A DNA stretch of 64,000 nt from Leucaena leucocephala (GCA_037074615.1 CM073558.1:21063001-21127000); one strand, 5' to 3'; positions 1 to 13,960 are shown, numbered from the stretch's first letter. Notes: generated by a model from the letters alone, not told the origin. Translations and numbers: made by a program.

Positions 1-3000
1 AGACATCACAGTCCTTCTTATGATTTTATTGTGAAAGAGTGAATGGGACTCGCCCACATCAAAAGGCAGAATACAAGTGGGGTAGCCACTACCAACATAT
101 TATTTTCCTCTTGATCATCTACTCATCCCCTCCCATTTTAACTTTTGCCCCCACGCCATTACTTCCATTTCTTCCTAATGGTCTCCTTAATCGCTTGGTT
201 TTCCTCGCTTAATCTCCTCAATATTTTTATTTCCAATATCAACTTATTGTAATATATAGGGCAAACGTATTTAATTATTAATTAATATAAAAATATAATT
301 TTTATAATATATCATAAAATATCTTAATCTTATTTTTTTTATGTATCAAGTATCATAATCTTATTTATAATATAATTTTATCCATAATATTTTTAATTTA
401 TTCAATTTTAGTTCATAATATTTTTAATTTTATATATAATTTTATTTTTTAAATACTAATAATTATACTAAATTTAAAAGATTATAAGTAAAATTATACT
501 AAATTATAAAGATGATAGATAAAAGTATATTATAAATAAAATATATATGAAAAATAAAATTAAAATATTATATATTATATAACTTAAATTATATTATGGA
601 TAATTTTTCGTGAGTAATATATTTTTTTTAAATAATATCATAGGACTAGTATATTTAATGATCATTTTAATATGTATAATTTAGGGAAAAGGGAAGAGGA
701 GGGGAGAGATTTTGTTCCCCTCCTTTTATTTGGCTAATTAGAATATTTAAGAGGGGAGGGTCCCTCCTTAATTTTATCTTCCCTTTAAAATTAGAAAAAT
801 TTAGAGAGGAGATATATTTTTATTATTTTATAATATTAATATACTTATAATTTTTTTAATATCTTACTATTATCTCTATATTATATTTTATTAAAATATT
901 CTATAAAATAATATAAGATAAATTTATCTATATAATTTTTTTAATTTTTTTTTGAATTAAATAAGATAATATAAATTTTTTTCTCTTATTTTCCCTTAAT
1001 ATTAATTAAAATAAAATAATAATAAAATCTCTTATTTTTTCCTTTTTTTCTATTTTTTTTATTAAAATTTCTACTTTCTCCTTATCTCCGTTGAACCAAA
1101 CCCACCTTGAGGAAATCAAATCATTCATATAAAATAGCTTAGCTTAATCATGTTTAACAGAGATTGATTACTAAATGATGTTATTTGGAGTTCGCATGTC
1201 GCTGTCAAATTAGGATGTCGGACCCGTCAACTCATTTGCCCATCGCCATCATTACTCCACCGTGCCAAATATCCTAGAAACAAGCACCCACTGCTACTCA
1301 TTCATTTATTTCTCTCAAAATTATTTATCATTCGTCTTTTACTCTTTTTTCTACCATTGGTGGGAGTAGGACTCATGTTCAATAAATAGAATAAAATATA
1401 ATAAAAAATTTAAAAAAATAAAATGAAAAATAGTAACAAATATATAAGGAACAAAATAAGTATTTTTTTATTTACGAGTAAATAGAATTTGAGGTGAAAT
1501 TTTGTTAAGAAAGTATATATTTTTGAAGAGGTGGCAATTTAAGGGTGTGGTTTGATAAAATTTATAATTTAATAATAGTAAGATAATTAGAATAAAAAGC
1601 TTGGGTATTTGAATTTCAAACTAGTATTTGATATTTGTTGGGAAAAAATAAAAGCAAAAGTTAGAAAAGGCAAAACATGGGAAAGCGAGAACGAGGGTAA
1701 ACTGGGAAAGGCATTTTGGGGATGAATGGTAAGCACATTTCTTTCTTTGCCTTTCCAGTTTCCCCTTCATTCATCCATCTGTTGCCCACCAGCTTCTCAC
1801 GTGCATCCTCACTATTCCTTTTTTATTTTTGTTATAAATAGTTGTTTTCTGAGCACATATATGGTAACTGTTTGAAATACTAGCTTGAGAAACTATTAAG
1901 AATTTTGGTGTAGAGTGGCAGGGGAAGAATTTTTTTTCTAAATTAGATTTAAAGAAATAGTTGAAATATTTTAATAAATTTCTCTTATTCTTTTATATTA
2001 CTACATCTTATTTTTATTAAATTTTATAACCGTATTTCATTATTATTTTTTAAATTCTATTAAAAAATTAAGACAATTACTTATAGGTCTGATGGATCCT
2101 TAAAATTTTTAATAATAGGTAAACAACTTAAATATGTTATTATTTTTTATTGCATTATTTATTATTATAAATTATTTACTTGTTATTATGTTTTAAAATA
2201 ATTAATCTTTTTATAGGGCCTCTGACCAAATCAGTCGTACCAAATGGTCCCTCAAATTTTAATTTTTTTTATTGTGTGATGAATCACTAATCCATTTATA
2301 TTAAATTGTTTGTGAGATATTATAAATAGCTTTACAATTCATAAAATTTACACAGTGAACGTGGCCCACAGATTCATTGTCTGCCTCCTCAATTATTACT
2401 GGAAATAGCCGGTCGTCCTCCGGTTCCCCAAATACGTACGTAGGTAAACAAAGATTCTTCCCCCTATCATTATTACCCACCCACCCATATCATTATTACA
2501 TCTATTGCAACCATACATCGTATACCTAAATATATCACAACTCAAATAAAATCATGGCTATTATTTATAAATCATATACTCTATTATATTTTATTTAATC
2601 TCTGCACAAAAGAAACATTATTTCATCTTTAATCTTAATCTTGATATAAAATATGAATTTACTAAGTAAGTTTTTACTTTCTTAATTTTAATAATGACAA
2701 AAAATAATGTAATATTTATTTATTATTTAAAATAAGTGAATTAGTTGGATGACATGTAGTAAGGAGTATGGGTGGACATGAGATAAAACCGTCATGAGAT
2801 AGGACATAGAACATATTTTGTGTCCCGTGTTTTGTCCTGAATATGTCCCGATCCCTTTTAGGATTAGGATGGGTCGAGACAGATTCGGGAATTCCTGAAT
2901 CCAATTTTTTTAAAATAAAATAAATTATTAGATATTTTATATATATCCTATCTATTAGTAACATATAATTAAAACATAAAAAATAATAAAAGAAATTAAT

Positions 3001-3400
3001 TTTTTTTATTATAATTAGTAATTTAAAATAATAAATATTATTAATTATACTATAAATACTATTACTTTTTTAATTTTTTCACTTCATCAACTGAAGTTAT
3101 TACTTCATCTGTAAAGAAATAAATATATATGAGGAGGAAAAAATATAACTATTTAATACTATAATATAATTAATATCATTTTTTATTTTTATTTTTTTAT
3201 AAAAAATAAATAAAATAAAAATATTTTTTATTTAAAAAAATATTTAGGATAAGATCAAAATCCTAAATATTATGCTAAGATTTATCCCATCTTAACCCCC
3301 TCTCTTATCATGTTTTGATTTTTTACAAGATAGAATGAACCAATTTCAAATTATTTAAAATTAGATTGAGATAACCAAGACAATAAAAAATGAATACCCT
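1..3400. other. AT-rich gene-free flank
   Basis: I see no supportable gene here. The stretch is mostly A/T homopolymer runs and short TA-rich repeats. About 2765-2895 holds a less AT-rich patch with repeated GTCCCG/GACATA words that looks like the edge of an old transposon, but I cannot assign a family. Confidence 0.6.
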
Positions 3401-3403
3401 TTA

Positions 3404-4019
3404 GGATGTGTTTGGATTAGCTTTTGGAGAATAGATTTTAGAAAGAATAGATTCTGGATAATAGATTTTGGGAAAAATAGATTATGGGAAGAATAAATTC
3501 TGGGAATAGAGATGTTTGGATGATTAGTAGTAGAATCACTTTTTATATTAATAAATTATAAAAAAGGGTATGATTTGATTAAAGTATGAGAGAGGAGAGA
3601 TGATAGAGAATAAATAGGAGAGATGATAGAGGAGAGAGAAGAAATAGGAGAGAGGAGAGAGTGTAGAGAAGAGAGAGAAAAGTGGAGATAGTGTGAAGAA
3701 GAGAGATGATAGAGGAGAGATAAGAGAGATGAGAGAGAGAGTATAAGAAAAAAATAGGGGTAAAATAGTAATTGGATAATCTATAAGTTATTTTACAGTT
3801 TCAAAATCTATTTTCAATAGCTTATTCAAAACCATGATTTCAAACCGAGGTTTTGCCCAAAATCAATTTTGGATAAAAATGACTGTTTGGCTTAAATTTT
3901 GTTAAACCGAGGTTTTATTCTAAAATTAATTTTGGATAAAAATTAATGTTTATGTAAATTTTTTTTAAACTAAAATTTTATCTAAAATCTATTTTTAAAC
4001 GTGAATGTCAAACACGCCC
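3404..4019. mobile_element. PIF/Harbinger (Tourist-like) MITE with TTA target-site duplication
   Basis: The left end reads GGATGTGTTTGG and the right end CAAACACGCCC, an imperfect terminal inverted repeat. The element is flanked on both sides by TTA (3401-3403 and 4020-4022). That combination of ends and 3-bp TWA duplication is typical of Harbinger-derived MITEs. It has no coding capacity. The interior holds a GA-rich degenerate microsatellite (about 3589-3745). Related elements lie at 6735-7236 and 51065-51551. Confidence 0.7.
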
Positions 4020-4177
4020 TTAGTCCCGTAGGAAAATCAAAGACCAGAAGAAGACGAGGAGGAGCTCCAGAATGCGACTGTTGAACTGAGAGAAAATGAT
4101 TTTCGGTGTGTCTCGTGATTGTGATTGTGTGTTCATTCAAATCAACTCAACTATTCTTTTTAGCTTGTTCCGATACA

Positions 4178-4220
<43 letters not shown>

Positions 4221-4631
4221 CATACCCTATTCTCAACTGTGCCAAATATTTGTATTTATGTCTATATAAAAATAAATGACGGGACATATTTATGTTTTTA
4301 ATATATTTAAATTATTTATTTAATTTAAAATTAAAACAAAAAGTAAGAAAATGACACCAGTTAAATTATTAGAGAACTGATGAATAATAGTATAATAATG
4401 TCCAAACAAATCATGATATGAAGGGTATTATTATTATTATCTCACTTGACATATTTTATGGTGTCAATCATGGATCAATGTCACTGTTCGTAATTTCAGA
4501 ATAAAGATCGGGATAATATCCTTTCACTTCATCATTAACTGCACTGTTCTTCTCACCCTTTTCCAACCCTTCTTCCTCCTCCTCTCTCGCTTTCCACCTT
4601 CTTCTTCTTCTGTAACCTCAGCTTTGTTCCA
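4020..4631 (+). promoter_or_regulatory. Upstream region and 5' leader of the BLH9-type gene
   Basis: This is the only space between the MITE and the start codon at 4632. It contains an (AT)n microsatellite at about 4180-4215. From about 4545 to 4625 it turns into a pyrimidine-rich CTTCTTC tract, as often seen in plant 5' untranslated leaders. No specific transcription factor site is claimed. Confidence 0.4.
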
Positions 4632-7600
4632 ATGGAGGAGGGTTTTGAGCCTTACCATGTTCCTCAGCAAAGCAGGAGAGACAAGCTAAGGGTCAGTTTT
4701 CACAACCAGCAGTCTTCTCTCCCCACGGCGGCTTGCGCAGGTTTACTCCCTGTCACTGACCCTTCTCTTATTCCCTCCGATCTGCTAACTTGCGCCAGCA
4801 ATAATCTTCAATCCTCCAATTTGCAAATATACCCTGCAACTGTGCAAATTATCAACAGCAACCCTTTTCTTAACTTTCCTCTTGCTCAAACCCTTCGCTC
4901 CGAGCCATTGTCTTTATCTCTCTCCTCCTCCCACAGTCACTACAGTAATCCCCCACTTGAGCTGAATCTCCAGAGATATGATGGCGGCTCCGTGAACATC
5001 CCGGCTAACGACGCCGTTTTAAGAAGCTCCGTCGTTCCGCTGGGGCCGTTTACGGGGTATGCTTCGGTGTTGAAGGGATCGAGGTTTCTGAAGCCAGCTC
5101 AGCAGTTATTGGAGGATCTTTGCGACGTTTGGGGCCGTGAACTTTGCGCCGCAGAAAATATGACGGCGGATGCTTCGTTGATGGAACCTCCTCCGTCGTC
5201 GGAGAGCCTCGGCTCCTACGATCCGCCGCCGACGCTTGGTGAGGGCGGAGGGGAGGGTGGGAAGAAAAAGTCGAGACTGTTAATGATGCTTGATGAGGTA
5301 TGGAATTTGGACACACTTTTTTGTTTGTTTTCTATCAGTTTCTTGATAGAAATCTAATCGTGTGAGCCTGAAACTTGTCATGTCGTCTTTTTGGTAATAC
5401 CCCTAATCGGACTTATCTGTTTTTTGTCTATTTTCTTATATATTTTTTTCTGGCTCTGATATAAATGAACACTTTTGGAGAAGACGTGAATGTAAAATGT
5501 GATTTTTTTTTTTAATCCCCTCAACAATGAGAAATGTGATATTGCAATTTGATTTTTTTTTTAAAAAAATGTGCAGCCATTAGAATCATAATTATAATTT
5601 CTTTTGGTAATCTTTTCTATAAAGACGCATATTGTTCACTCACACATTTAACCGTACGTAATGTACGGAAAATAGTAATTTTTTTAAACATAAATAAATT
5701 AATCAAAATTTCGGTTTAATTTGGAAACTAATAGAACTAGTGATCTTCTCAACGTTATTTTGTTAAGTGGTCTTACAATTGTAAGGTTATAAGATCTTTT
5801 CTGTAAAGTGAAGATGAGAGCTAGCATCTTGATATGATTTATGCCCCTCTTTTAAATATTCTGGTTGAAAATAATAAACATATTCATGAAGCCTAGTATA
5901 TATTTGTAATATTCAACGTTTTCAACAACAAAGTTAATAAGTAAGCGCTGGGGAAGCATCATGAGCAAGAATAGCATCAATACCAACCACGTTATGATTA
6001 ATATAACGTCAGTGTTTGGTGGGTTGATTTATTACTGGTTGAGTTGGATGCTGTCGCTAATTATGATGTCCGTGTGTGTGTGTATGTGTATGTATGTCTT
6101 GGTAATTTAATTTATTGCACTTTTAATTGTAATATTAATAAATATGCATGTATGTAGATTCTTGCATATCATAGGGTTGATGTTCTCGGTGAAGTCGATT
6201 ATCTTTTTGGAAAAGTTAATGGGAGGGAATATATGCACGAAAAATGGTATTATAAAAGTGCCTGACAACCATAGAAACAAGTTCCATATGTAAAAGCTGG
6301 TGACAATATAATCGTCGTTCATATATTGGAGAGGAGAGAGCGTAATGTGCATAAAGTAATTGGAGGAATCCTTGTTAAAGATTTATACTTAAATAAAGTG
6401 TCTATATTATTATCATCTTTGGTCTTATTTTTGATTAGATCACTTTTGCCACACTTTCAAAATTGGATTCCATAACATGTGGTTTCATATAATCCGTAGA
6501 GATGCTTATATTTTACTGTATACATTTCCTGTCTAATTTTTACATTACCAAATTAATATCAATATTAATTAGTAATGAATCTTTGATTATATTAATAATC
6601 AATACTTATTGTTGATATATTTATATCTTGAACTATTCGTTTTGTTTATTGGTCTTTAGAGAAGAGAAACTTAGGCATGGAATTGACACAAGGCAAAACT
6701 CTTCTTACGTATTTATCTTGTACAACACACTTAATGTGTGTTTGGATGAAGCCAAAACCTATGTTTTAAACCTAGGTTTGGGCTGAGCAAAATCTATATT
6801 TTAAGAAATTTTAAAACAAACAGTTATATTTGTTTAAACGGTTTTTTAGACTAAATTATAGTTTAAAACTAAAGTTTTAAATAAGCTGGTCAGAGTAACT
6901 TATGGAATAGTAAAAGAACTTATCAATTAACTGATTACTATATTATCATTATTTTTTCTTACACTCTCTTATCTCTCTTACTTTTTTTACATCCTCTTTC
7001 TTTTCTTTTTTTATACTTTCTCTCATCTCTCATTATTTAATATTCATACTATTATTTATAATTTATCAATAATAAAAGTACTTTTAGAATAATTATCAAA
7101 ACACTCATTTATTCAAAATCTTTTTTTTCATAAGCTCTTCTCCAAAAGTTTTTTTCTAAAAGTTACCAAAAGCTTTTTTTTTTCATAAGTCCGTTTTCAA
7201 AATCTTATACAAGATAAGTTAACCTAAACACAAACCTAATGCTTGTTTACTCTTCTCACGTACTTACCTCACACAGTGCCAGAGCACTTAAAATATGGAA
7301 AAAAAATGTTAATCCAAATAATTGGCCTGTTGTAATAAACTTTTTAGATAAGTGTTTATAGAAAAAAAATGTTATTAAAGTGCTTTTGGATAAGTTCTTT
7401 TGGAGAAGAGTTTATAGAAAAATGGTGAGTCTTAATAAATAAGTGTTTAGATGACTATTACTAAAATTATTTTTGTCATTGGTTGATTTTATAATAAGAA
7501 TAATTCCATTTCTTCCTTTTTTTTTTCCCCTTCTCTTATTCTCTCCAACCTCCGACAGTCAACACTGCTCTTCACCCACAATGATGCCAATGCTATTGAG

Positions 7601-9168
7601 CCCCAACGCTTACGCCGACTCTGACTCCTATCCTTCGTTTTCCTCCTGTCCTTTTTCCTCTTCCTCTATTGTCAATTTCTCCTGGTTGCTTAAACACAAG
7701 AAAACACAAGTTGTGTCTGTGTTTGCAACACATCACCTGATTTTTTAGTATGATGTTCATTGAATCTCAAATTTATCTGTGGTTTGTGTGGCTTGCATGC
7801 AAACAATTGTATATATACCACTCGTGCTGATTTCAGGCTTTTCTTGTGTAGAAATCCTCTAACTTTGTTAAGTATCATCAGGTGTACAGAAGGTACAGGC
7901 AGTACTATCAACAGATACAAGCAGTAGTAACTTCATTTGAGTATGTTTCAGGCCTTGGTGACGCTGCTCCTTATGCGATCTTGGCTATAAATGCCATGAC
8001 CAAGCATTTCAAATGCTTGAAGACTGTGATCATGGACCAGCTTCACTTCACTTCTAATAAGGCTCATTTTCACAACCTGAGCAACAAAAGGGACGAATCT
8101 CCAGGGTTTATTGGAAATGTCGACCATAGAGGAGGAGTAGGACCTTACAGCCAAATTAGGGATTCTCAGAACCCCGAATTATTAGGGAACCAACCAATCT
8201 GGCGACCTCAACGTGGACTCCCCGAGTGTGCTGTAACCGTTCTTAGGGCATGGTTGTTCGAGCACTTTCTACATCCGTAAGAGCCATTTTTATACATATC
8301 GTGGTTCATTCTTAAGTTATGTTGTGTGTGATTGGATGCTAGTCTTAGATTAATTAGGAGATACACACAAGTTAACACATCAAACTTGAATTAAAAGCAC
8401 CCATAAGTTCCCAATGCAGAAACCTGTAATCTTTGGTTGTAGTATATTGTTGAGACTATTTATTTTATCTTTCTCGGATCGATGCAGATATCCTACTGAT
8501 ACGGACAAGCTGATGCTGGCGAGACAGACCGGTCTGTCTCGTAGCCAGGTGAGTGATTTTGATAGGGGATCCAAATTTCATTTGATTCAATTCATGTTTA
8601 TTATAAACCTAAAAACTACTAGAGAAGGTTAATGTTTGTGTGATTGTACTAGGTTTCAAACTGGTTCATTAATGCAAGAGTAAGGTTGTGGAAACCAATG
8701 GTTGAAGAAATACACATGTTAGAAACACGACAGTCTCAAAAGAATCATCAGAACACAGATCAAGATTACAGAAACAAGAACAAGCCCAGCACAAGTGACA
8801 AGTTTCAAGATGATGCTCCTTTTAAACGCACCAGAAATTATGAACCTACGAGTCGTGATATGTCTGCTACAATGAGGAATCATCAGCTGCCTTGTAATGC
8901 AATAAGCAATGTTAATAACATTAATAATCAGGCAGTGAGTGTTGGAGCAGTGGCCAATAGCGTGTCGCTCACACTGGGTCTCCACCAGAACAACGGTGGG
9001 CTTGCTCTATCTGAACCTTTTCCCATGAGTGAAGCTCTCCGTTTTGGGCTTGCCCTAGAAGTACCGAGTAACGAAGAGTATGTAATGAGTGGCTCTGAGT
9101 CGCAGAATCGGCATTATGGAAGAGAGCAGGTGATTGGAGGGCAACTTGTGCATGACTTTGTGGGCTAA
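4632..9168 (+). CDS. BLH9: BEL1-like (BELL/TALE) homeodomain transcription factor, BLH9/PENNYWISE (REPLUMLESS) type
   Basis: Exons are 4632-5297, 7882-8276, 8488-8548 and 8653-9168, all with GT..AG introns and consistent phase, giving 545 aa. The N-terminus MEEGFEPYHVPQQSRRDKLR and the C-terminus ending LVHDFVG match the BLH9/RPL pattern as I remember it, which separates this from other BELL genes. The SKY motif (GYASVLKGSRFLKPAQQLL) is at about 138-165. The BELL domain begins at 223 (VYRRYRQYYQQ). The TALE homeodomain is at about 328-389 with WFINARVRLWKPMVEEIH, split by introns at the usual HP/YP and SQ/VSNWF positions. The ZIBEL-like motif VSLTLGLH is at 478-485. BLH9 proteins pair with KNOX proteins in the nucleus to maintain the shoot meristem and control inflorescence internodes and replum. 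Residue 338 is Cys where family members usually have Arg (GLPERAV). BLH8/PENNYWISE-like would be the alternative. Confidence 0.95.
6735..7236. mobile_element. Harbinger/Tourist-like MITE in intron 1 of the BLH9-type gene
   Basis: The ends are TGTGTGTTTGG and CCTAAACACAAACC, imperfectly inverted, with TAA on each side (6732-6734 and 7237-7239). The interior matches the element at 51065-51551 at many blocks, for example the stretch around 6890-6930 (GGTCAGAGTAACTTATGGAA). It lies in the unusually long 2.58-kb first intron. Another short relic of the same type is at about 7380-7470. No coding potential. Confidence 0.6.
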
Positions 9169-10225
9169 GTAGTATTATTAATATTGGATCAGTGTGATGA
9201 TGATCCACTAAGCATAAAACGAGAATAACTGTCGGAAATATTCTTCTTCCTATTTTTATGGTGCTAATTTTAGAGAGATGGATTGAGGTGGCAGTATTAT
9301 TATTTAGCGATACCTTCAAGTATTGTGTAAAGTCATTCCAATTCCAAAATACAAGAAAAAAAAATTGATATCTTGTCATAGCTTAGCATGGTCCCAAGTG
9401 CAAAGCCTGGGAATTATGATTTTGTTTCTTGGTAACGATACTTGAATCTTGTATTTGATTATTTAATTTTTAATATAGGATTTAATTAAGAAATTAATTT
9501 TGATTTTAAATATAAAATTTATTTTTTAAATTTATTAATTTTTTTAATTATCTATGTTAATATTTTTTTTAATAATAATTAAGTAAAAGAGAAATAAAGG
9601 AATTAAATATGATAATTATAATATTTTAAAAATAATATTTTATATTAATTAATTAAATTAAATTAAATTAATTAAATATATTTTATACTGAACATCCAAG
9701 AGTAATATAAAATGTTTTGATGACCATAGATATGCAACGATTGTTGAAGCAAAAAGTTTGAAATGGGTGAAGAGTCTAAATTTATCACAAGAATATTTCA
9801 CAATTTGCGTTTTCTTATAATTTAAAATTTTGCTTCGGCTTTCAGAAAGAGAAATTATTAGTGTCATTACTCTTGAAAAATGTTGTAACTCGAATGGATT
9901 AAGGTTCAGTTCATAATCAGCTGTGTTCATTTGTCCAGTCCTGTAGACATCTGAGTTTTTTTCTTATATATATTTTCATTAATCTTGATGGTTTAATAAT
10001 CACATCATTGTTATGCAAGTGGAGCTCTTGAAGACAAAGGTGTAATATTTTCTCCCTCTCCCTCTCCCTCTCTCTCTTCTCTTCTCTTTATGTTCACCAT
10101 AAAGGTGCTTGCTTTGTATCTTGAACTGTTCTTTTCCCTACCATAAATGAATCTGTCACCTGTTGGTCAAAAAACAAAAACTGCACACCGAGATGAAGGG
10201 AGAAAATAATTGCAGAAAGATGAAA
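9169..10225. other. Intergenic region after the BLH9-type gene
   Basis: The first 250 bases are probably the 3' untranslated region. An AT-rich MITE-like element lies at 9457-9700 (listed separately). A CT-rich microsatellite is at about 10052-10088. No gene is visible. Confidence 0.5.
9457..9700. mobile_element. AT-rich short MITE-like repeat (family A, copy 1)
   Basis: This is one of about six related stretches of 200-260 bp in the window (also about 17349-17600, 18785-18985, 23163-23398, 50170-50402 and 59938-60145). They share the layout: TTTTTAATATAAG-like left part, AATTAATTTAATTA runs, a central TAATAATAATTAAGTAAAAGAG-like block, and a mirror-image right part. There is no coding capacity. 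Family assignment is uncertain. Confidence 0.45.
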
Positions 10226-10243
10226 AACGGGAATCACTAAAGT

Positions 10244-10650
10244 TTGAGGTCAATTTTTGAACCAAACTCACGTCGACTAACTCTATTCCTAACTCAATGC
10301 AGTTGTCGAAGTACAGGAATTATGAGGAAATTTGATTTTGGATTCAGTCCGATATGGATCCAACTACACAACGTTCCTCTGGAAGCGATGTGTTTGGGGA
10401 ACGCGGTTACAATCGGAGGATATGTAGTAGAGGTGGTGATGGCTGAGGATCCTTACTACAATGGTAAATATCTTCGCAACTTTATGCGAGCCAGAGTAGT
10501 ATTGGATCTAAGGAAGGCTCTTGCGTATGGCTTTTGGTTACGTGGATTCCAGTGAAATACGAGAAGTTACAGAACTTTTGTTTTAAATGTGGAAAGATCA
10601 GTCATGACCATCGAAGTTGTAGGGATCGAACGTCTGAGATCTGTCTACAA
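10244..10650 (+). pseudogene. LINE ORF1 fragment: DUF4283 plus CCHC zinc knuckle
   Basis: Reading continues from 10244 into LRGFQ and then, after one frame change near 10550, into a KYEKLQNFCFKCGK segment with the Cys-X2-Cys-X4-His-X4-Cys spacing of a zf-CCHC_4 knuckle. This is the nucleic-acid-binding ORF1 protein of plant L1 elements. The remainder of ORF1 (to about 11960) is degraded into short pieces. Confidence 0.75.
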
Positions 10651-11975
10651 ACCTGAGGAACTCAGGTATGGATCTTTGCTCTCAACATCTCTTTGTCGTA
10701 ATTGGGAGGAAGCCAGGGTTATTGTGTTTAAAGATTGGCCTGAAGCTGAATATGCGAAAAGATGGAAAGCAGAAACTGATCGCAGGCGTAAGGAGGTTGA
10801 GTCAGGTTCTGAGGAAAAGAATTAAGCAATTAATGAGGATTGCCTTTTCAGGACAAGGCTGAATGGAGATATAAGTGGAGACAGAGGAAAGGAGGGATAT
10901 AAGATGATACAGAAGGAAAGGAATGTTAAAATAGGATGAAATCTCTGTTTTTTTTAGATAATAATAATATTGAGTAGGGTGAATATTTATAAATATAAAT
11001 TTAAGTACTTACAAATTAAAATAACTTTTTAAATATTATAATTAAAATTATAATAAAATAATAATTTCTAATATGCAATAATTGATTGTTTGTCTCTTCG
11101 GGAGAATGAGTTGGAAAATAATGTAAAGGGAAGGGAGCTGATGAAGGAGAGTGGACCCAGTCAAAGGTTGAAAAAGATGAATGATGGGCCAAAAACAAAG
11201 ATCAGACGTTTTGGGCCAATGGCTGATGTTGTTGGGCCTATTGGGCATAAAAATGTTAAGGGAGAGGAAATTGGGTTTGAAATAGGCGGTTTGGGGTTGT
11301 CTAAGGGAAAGGATCAGGGTGAATTGAGTGCTGGTTCGTGGAATGAGGATTTTTTTTAAAAAAAAAAATTTAAAAAGGGGTTGACATCACCTACAATCTA
11401 AGAGTAGAGTAAAATCTTTCTTCTTTTTAGAAGATATCAATATTGAGCAAGACGAGCCATCAATTACCATCAAACATAAACCTAAACACCTAAAATCTAA
11501 AAACTACAACAAAGTGATACTTCTTAGAGATTTGAATAGTGGAATGAGGAGTTAAATCCTATGGCTATTGTACCTTATACAGGCCAAGTCCTTAACGAGA
11601 TGATTGATAAGATGAAAGTGATCGGGATAGAGAGGGAGGCTACAGAAGAGATTGTACCAAAGAGGATTAAGAGAAGGAAGTGCATGAAATATGAGTTAAC
11701 ACAGAAATATGAAATTTCTGTATTTGCAAGCAATCTAAGGAAGACTAAGGCCAAAATGAGAAGAGGAATTAAACCAAGCAAAAAGAGTTGTCTAATAACT
11801 ATGAGATTGTAATGCATGATGAAGAAAGAGAGAACGTAAATATGAAGGAAGATGTACCTGACCAATCAAAGCAAGGAGCTTTTTTGTTCAAAGGAGGAAG
11901 AGGTAAGAGAAGAAGTGTTGCAGGTGAAGGTGTAGGTGGCTGGCCTACAACAGCCACCAAGGCCAATGAAACTCC

Positions 11976-13960
11976 TATCTTGGAACTGTCAAGGTCTAGG
12001 AAGAGCCTTGACAGTCAAGAATCTAAGGGATTTGGTGAGAAAGTTTTGTCCCTCAATCATCTTCCTGATGGAAACAAAAATGTGCAGTGAGAAACAAAAA
12101 TCTTCCTGATGGAGTGATGATTTCAGGCTTAATTTTCTGTATAAGTCAGAAAATTTAATCCATGTTACAGTCTCTGAGGAATGAAGGTGCACCACATTTA
12201 ATCACCTTTGTATATGGTCCACCAAGAGAGGGTGAGAGAAGGGTAGTATGGCATAGACTGAGAAGGGTGGTGACCAATATAAAAAATTCATGGCTGGTGT
12301 AGGTAACTTCAATCTTACTCAGTAAGAAAAGGAAGGAGGAAACCCAAGAGCTTTAAGAATGATCCTGAATTTTCAAAGCTTGGTATCACATTGTAGATAC
12401 ACTTGGCGCAACAAAAGACCAGATGCTATAGTAAGGGAAAGAATTGATAGGGCGTGGGGTAATACTGAGTTCAAAGAGGAGTTTGAAAGAGCAATTGTTT
12501 TCCATAATGAGCCAATTGGTTCAGAACACCATGCTCTATTGGTAGACTTTTGTTTCATGGATAAGAAGTCAAAAAAACAATTCAAGTTTGAGGCACCATG
12601 TGTGGGACTTGAAGATTACTTAAACACTGTTAGGAAAGGCTGGAATGAGGTAGTGGGGGATAAGGAGAATAAATTGCAAGACCTTGTAAGAAGACTAAAC
12701 TCATGAAGAAGAGAGCTTATCAAGTGGAGTAGAAGAGAATTTCCAATTTTAGGAAATTAATTGACCACGTGAGTAGATTAAGTGACTGCTAGAGTGGCTT
12801 GATGACTGATGAAAAGCTAAAAGAGACAGAGGAAATAATTGAGAAAATTGAAGATGCATGGGATAAGGAGGAGATGTTTTGGTGGCAACGATTAAGGATC
12901 AATTGGTTAGCTTGTGGTGACAGAAATACCAAGTTCTTCCATGGTAGTGTGGTTCAAAAACGACAGCGAAACAAAGTGTTGAGGCTAAAAGAAGAAGGTG
13001 GAGAATGGATTGAAGATAGGAGTTGTATTGACAGAAATTTAGTGATTTCTACCAGGATGATTAAATCTTCGGGACCTAGATCGATGGAACAAGCTTTATC
13101 ATATGTGCTAAGAGTGGTGGCACAAGAGGATAATACTAGACTGGTTAGTCCGGTGTATGACTTGGAAATAGAAGAAGCAGTTTTCCAGCTAGGGGCTAAT
13201 AAAGTACCAGGGCCAGATGGATTTTCAGCTTTGTTTTATCTGTCAGCATGGGCGGAAGTCAGTGGGCAAGTATGTGGTATGGTACATGAATTTTTTGAAG
13301 GAAGAACTGGTCTAAAAGGAATCAACAACACTAATATTGTTTTGATTCCTAGAATTGATAAACCAGAGAATGTAAATCACTTCAGGCTAATCGGGTTATG
13401 TAATGTCTCTTACAAGGTAATTGCAAAAATTTTGACCAACAGGTTGAAAGGGTTGATGGACAAAATTATCTCCCTAATCCGAGGGCTTTTATAGCTGGCA
13501 GGATGATCCAAGACAATATTGTGATAAACGCATGAAGCTTTTCATTATTTGAAGAATGAGAAAGGCGGAAACAAATAGGAGTTTTCCTTAAAGATCGACA
13601 TGAATAAGGCATCCGATCGAGTAGAGTGGAATTTTATTGAAGCTGTAATGCTAAGAATGGGGTTCTGTGAGAAGTGGGCCAATTGGATCATGGAGTGTGT
13701 AACTTCAGTGGCCTTCAATCTTCAAATTGCTGGTAGGAATGTCGATGCTTTTACACCAGGTCGAGGAGTAAGGCAAGGTGATCCTTTGTCACCTTACCTT
13801 TTCATAATGACATCTGAAGTACTTTCACTCATGATTCAATACCATGTGGAGATGAAGGAGCTGAAAGGTATGAAGCTTACCCGAATAACTCTAATCTTGT
13901 CTCATTTTTTTTTTTTGCTGATGATGCCATTTTGTACTTAAATGCGGAGAAAATAAATTG
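11976..13960 (+). pseudogene. LINE ORF2 fragment: AP endonuclease and reverse transcriptase, frameshifted
   Basis: The endonuclease N-terminus (SWNCQGLG) is recognisable in a different frame from the flanking open frames. RT motifs follow: VPGPDGF, a FRLIGLCNVSYKVIAKILTNRL block, an FIAGRMIQDNIV block after a frameshift near 13490, then MNKASDRVEWNF, where the usual DMSKAYDRVEW has Ser for Tyr. GVRQGDPLSPYLF and FADD complete the palm. At least four disabling changes make it non-functional. Confidence 0.85.

Noticed and set aside
7473..7748. 91-codon plus-strand frame starting before exon 2 of the BLH9-type gene
   Set aside because: It is Ser/Pro/Phe-rich low-complexity sequence within the first intron, partly overlapping a repeat relic. 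There is no splice support or BELL homology.
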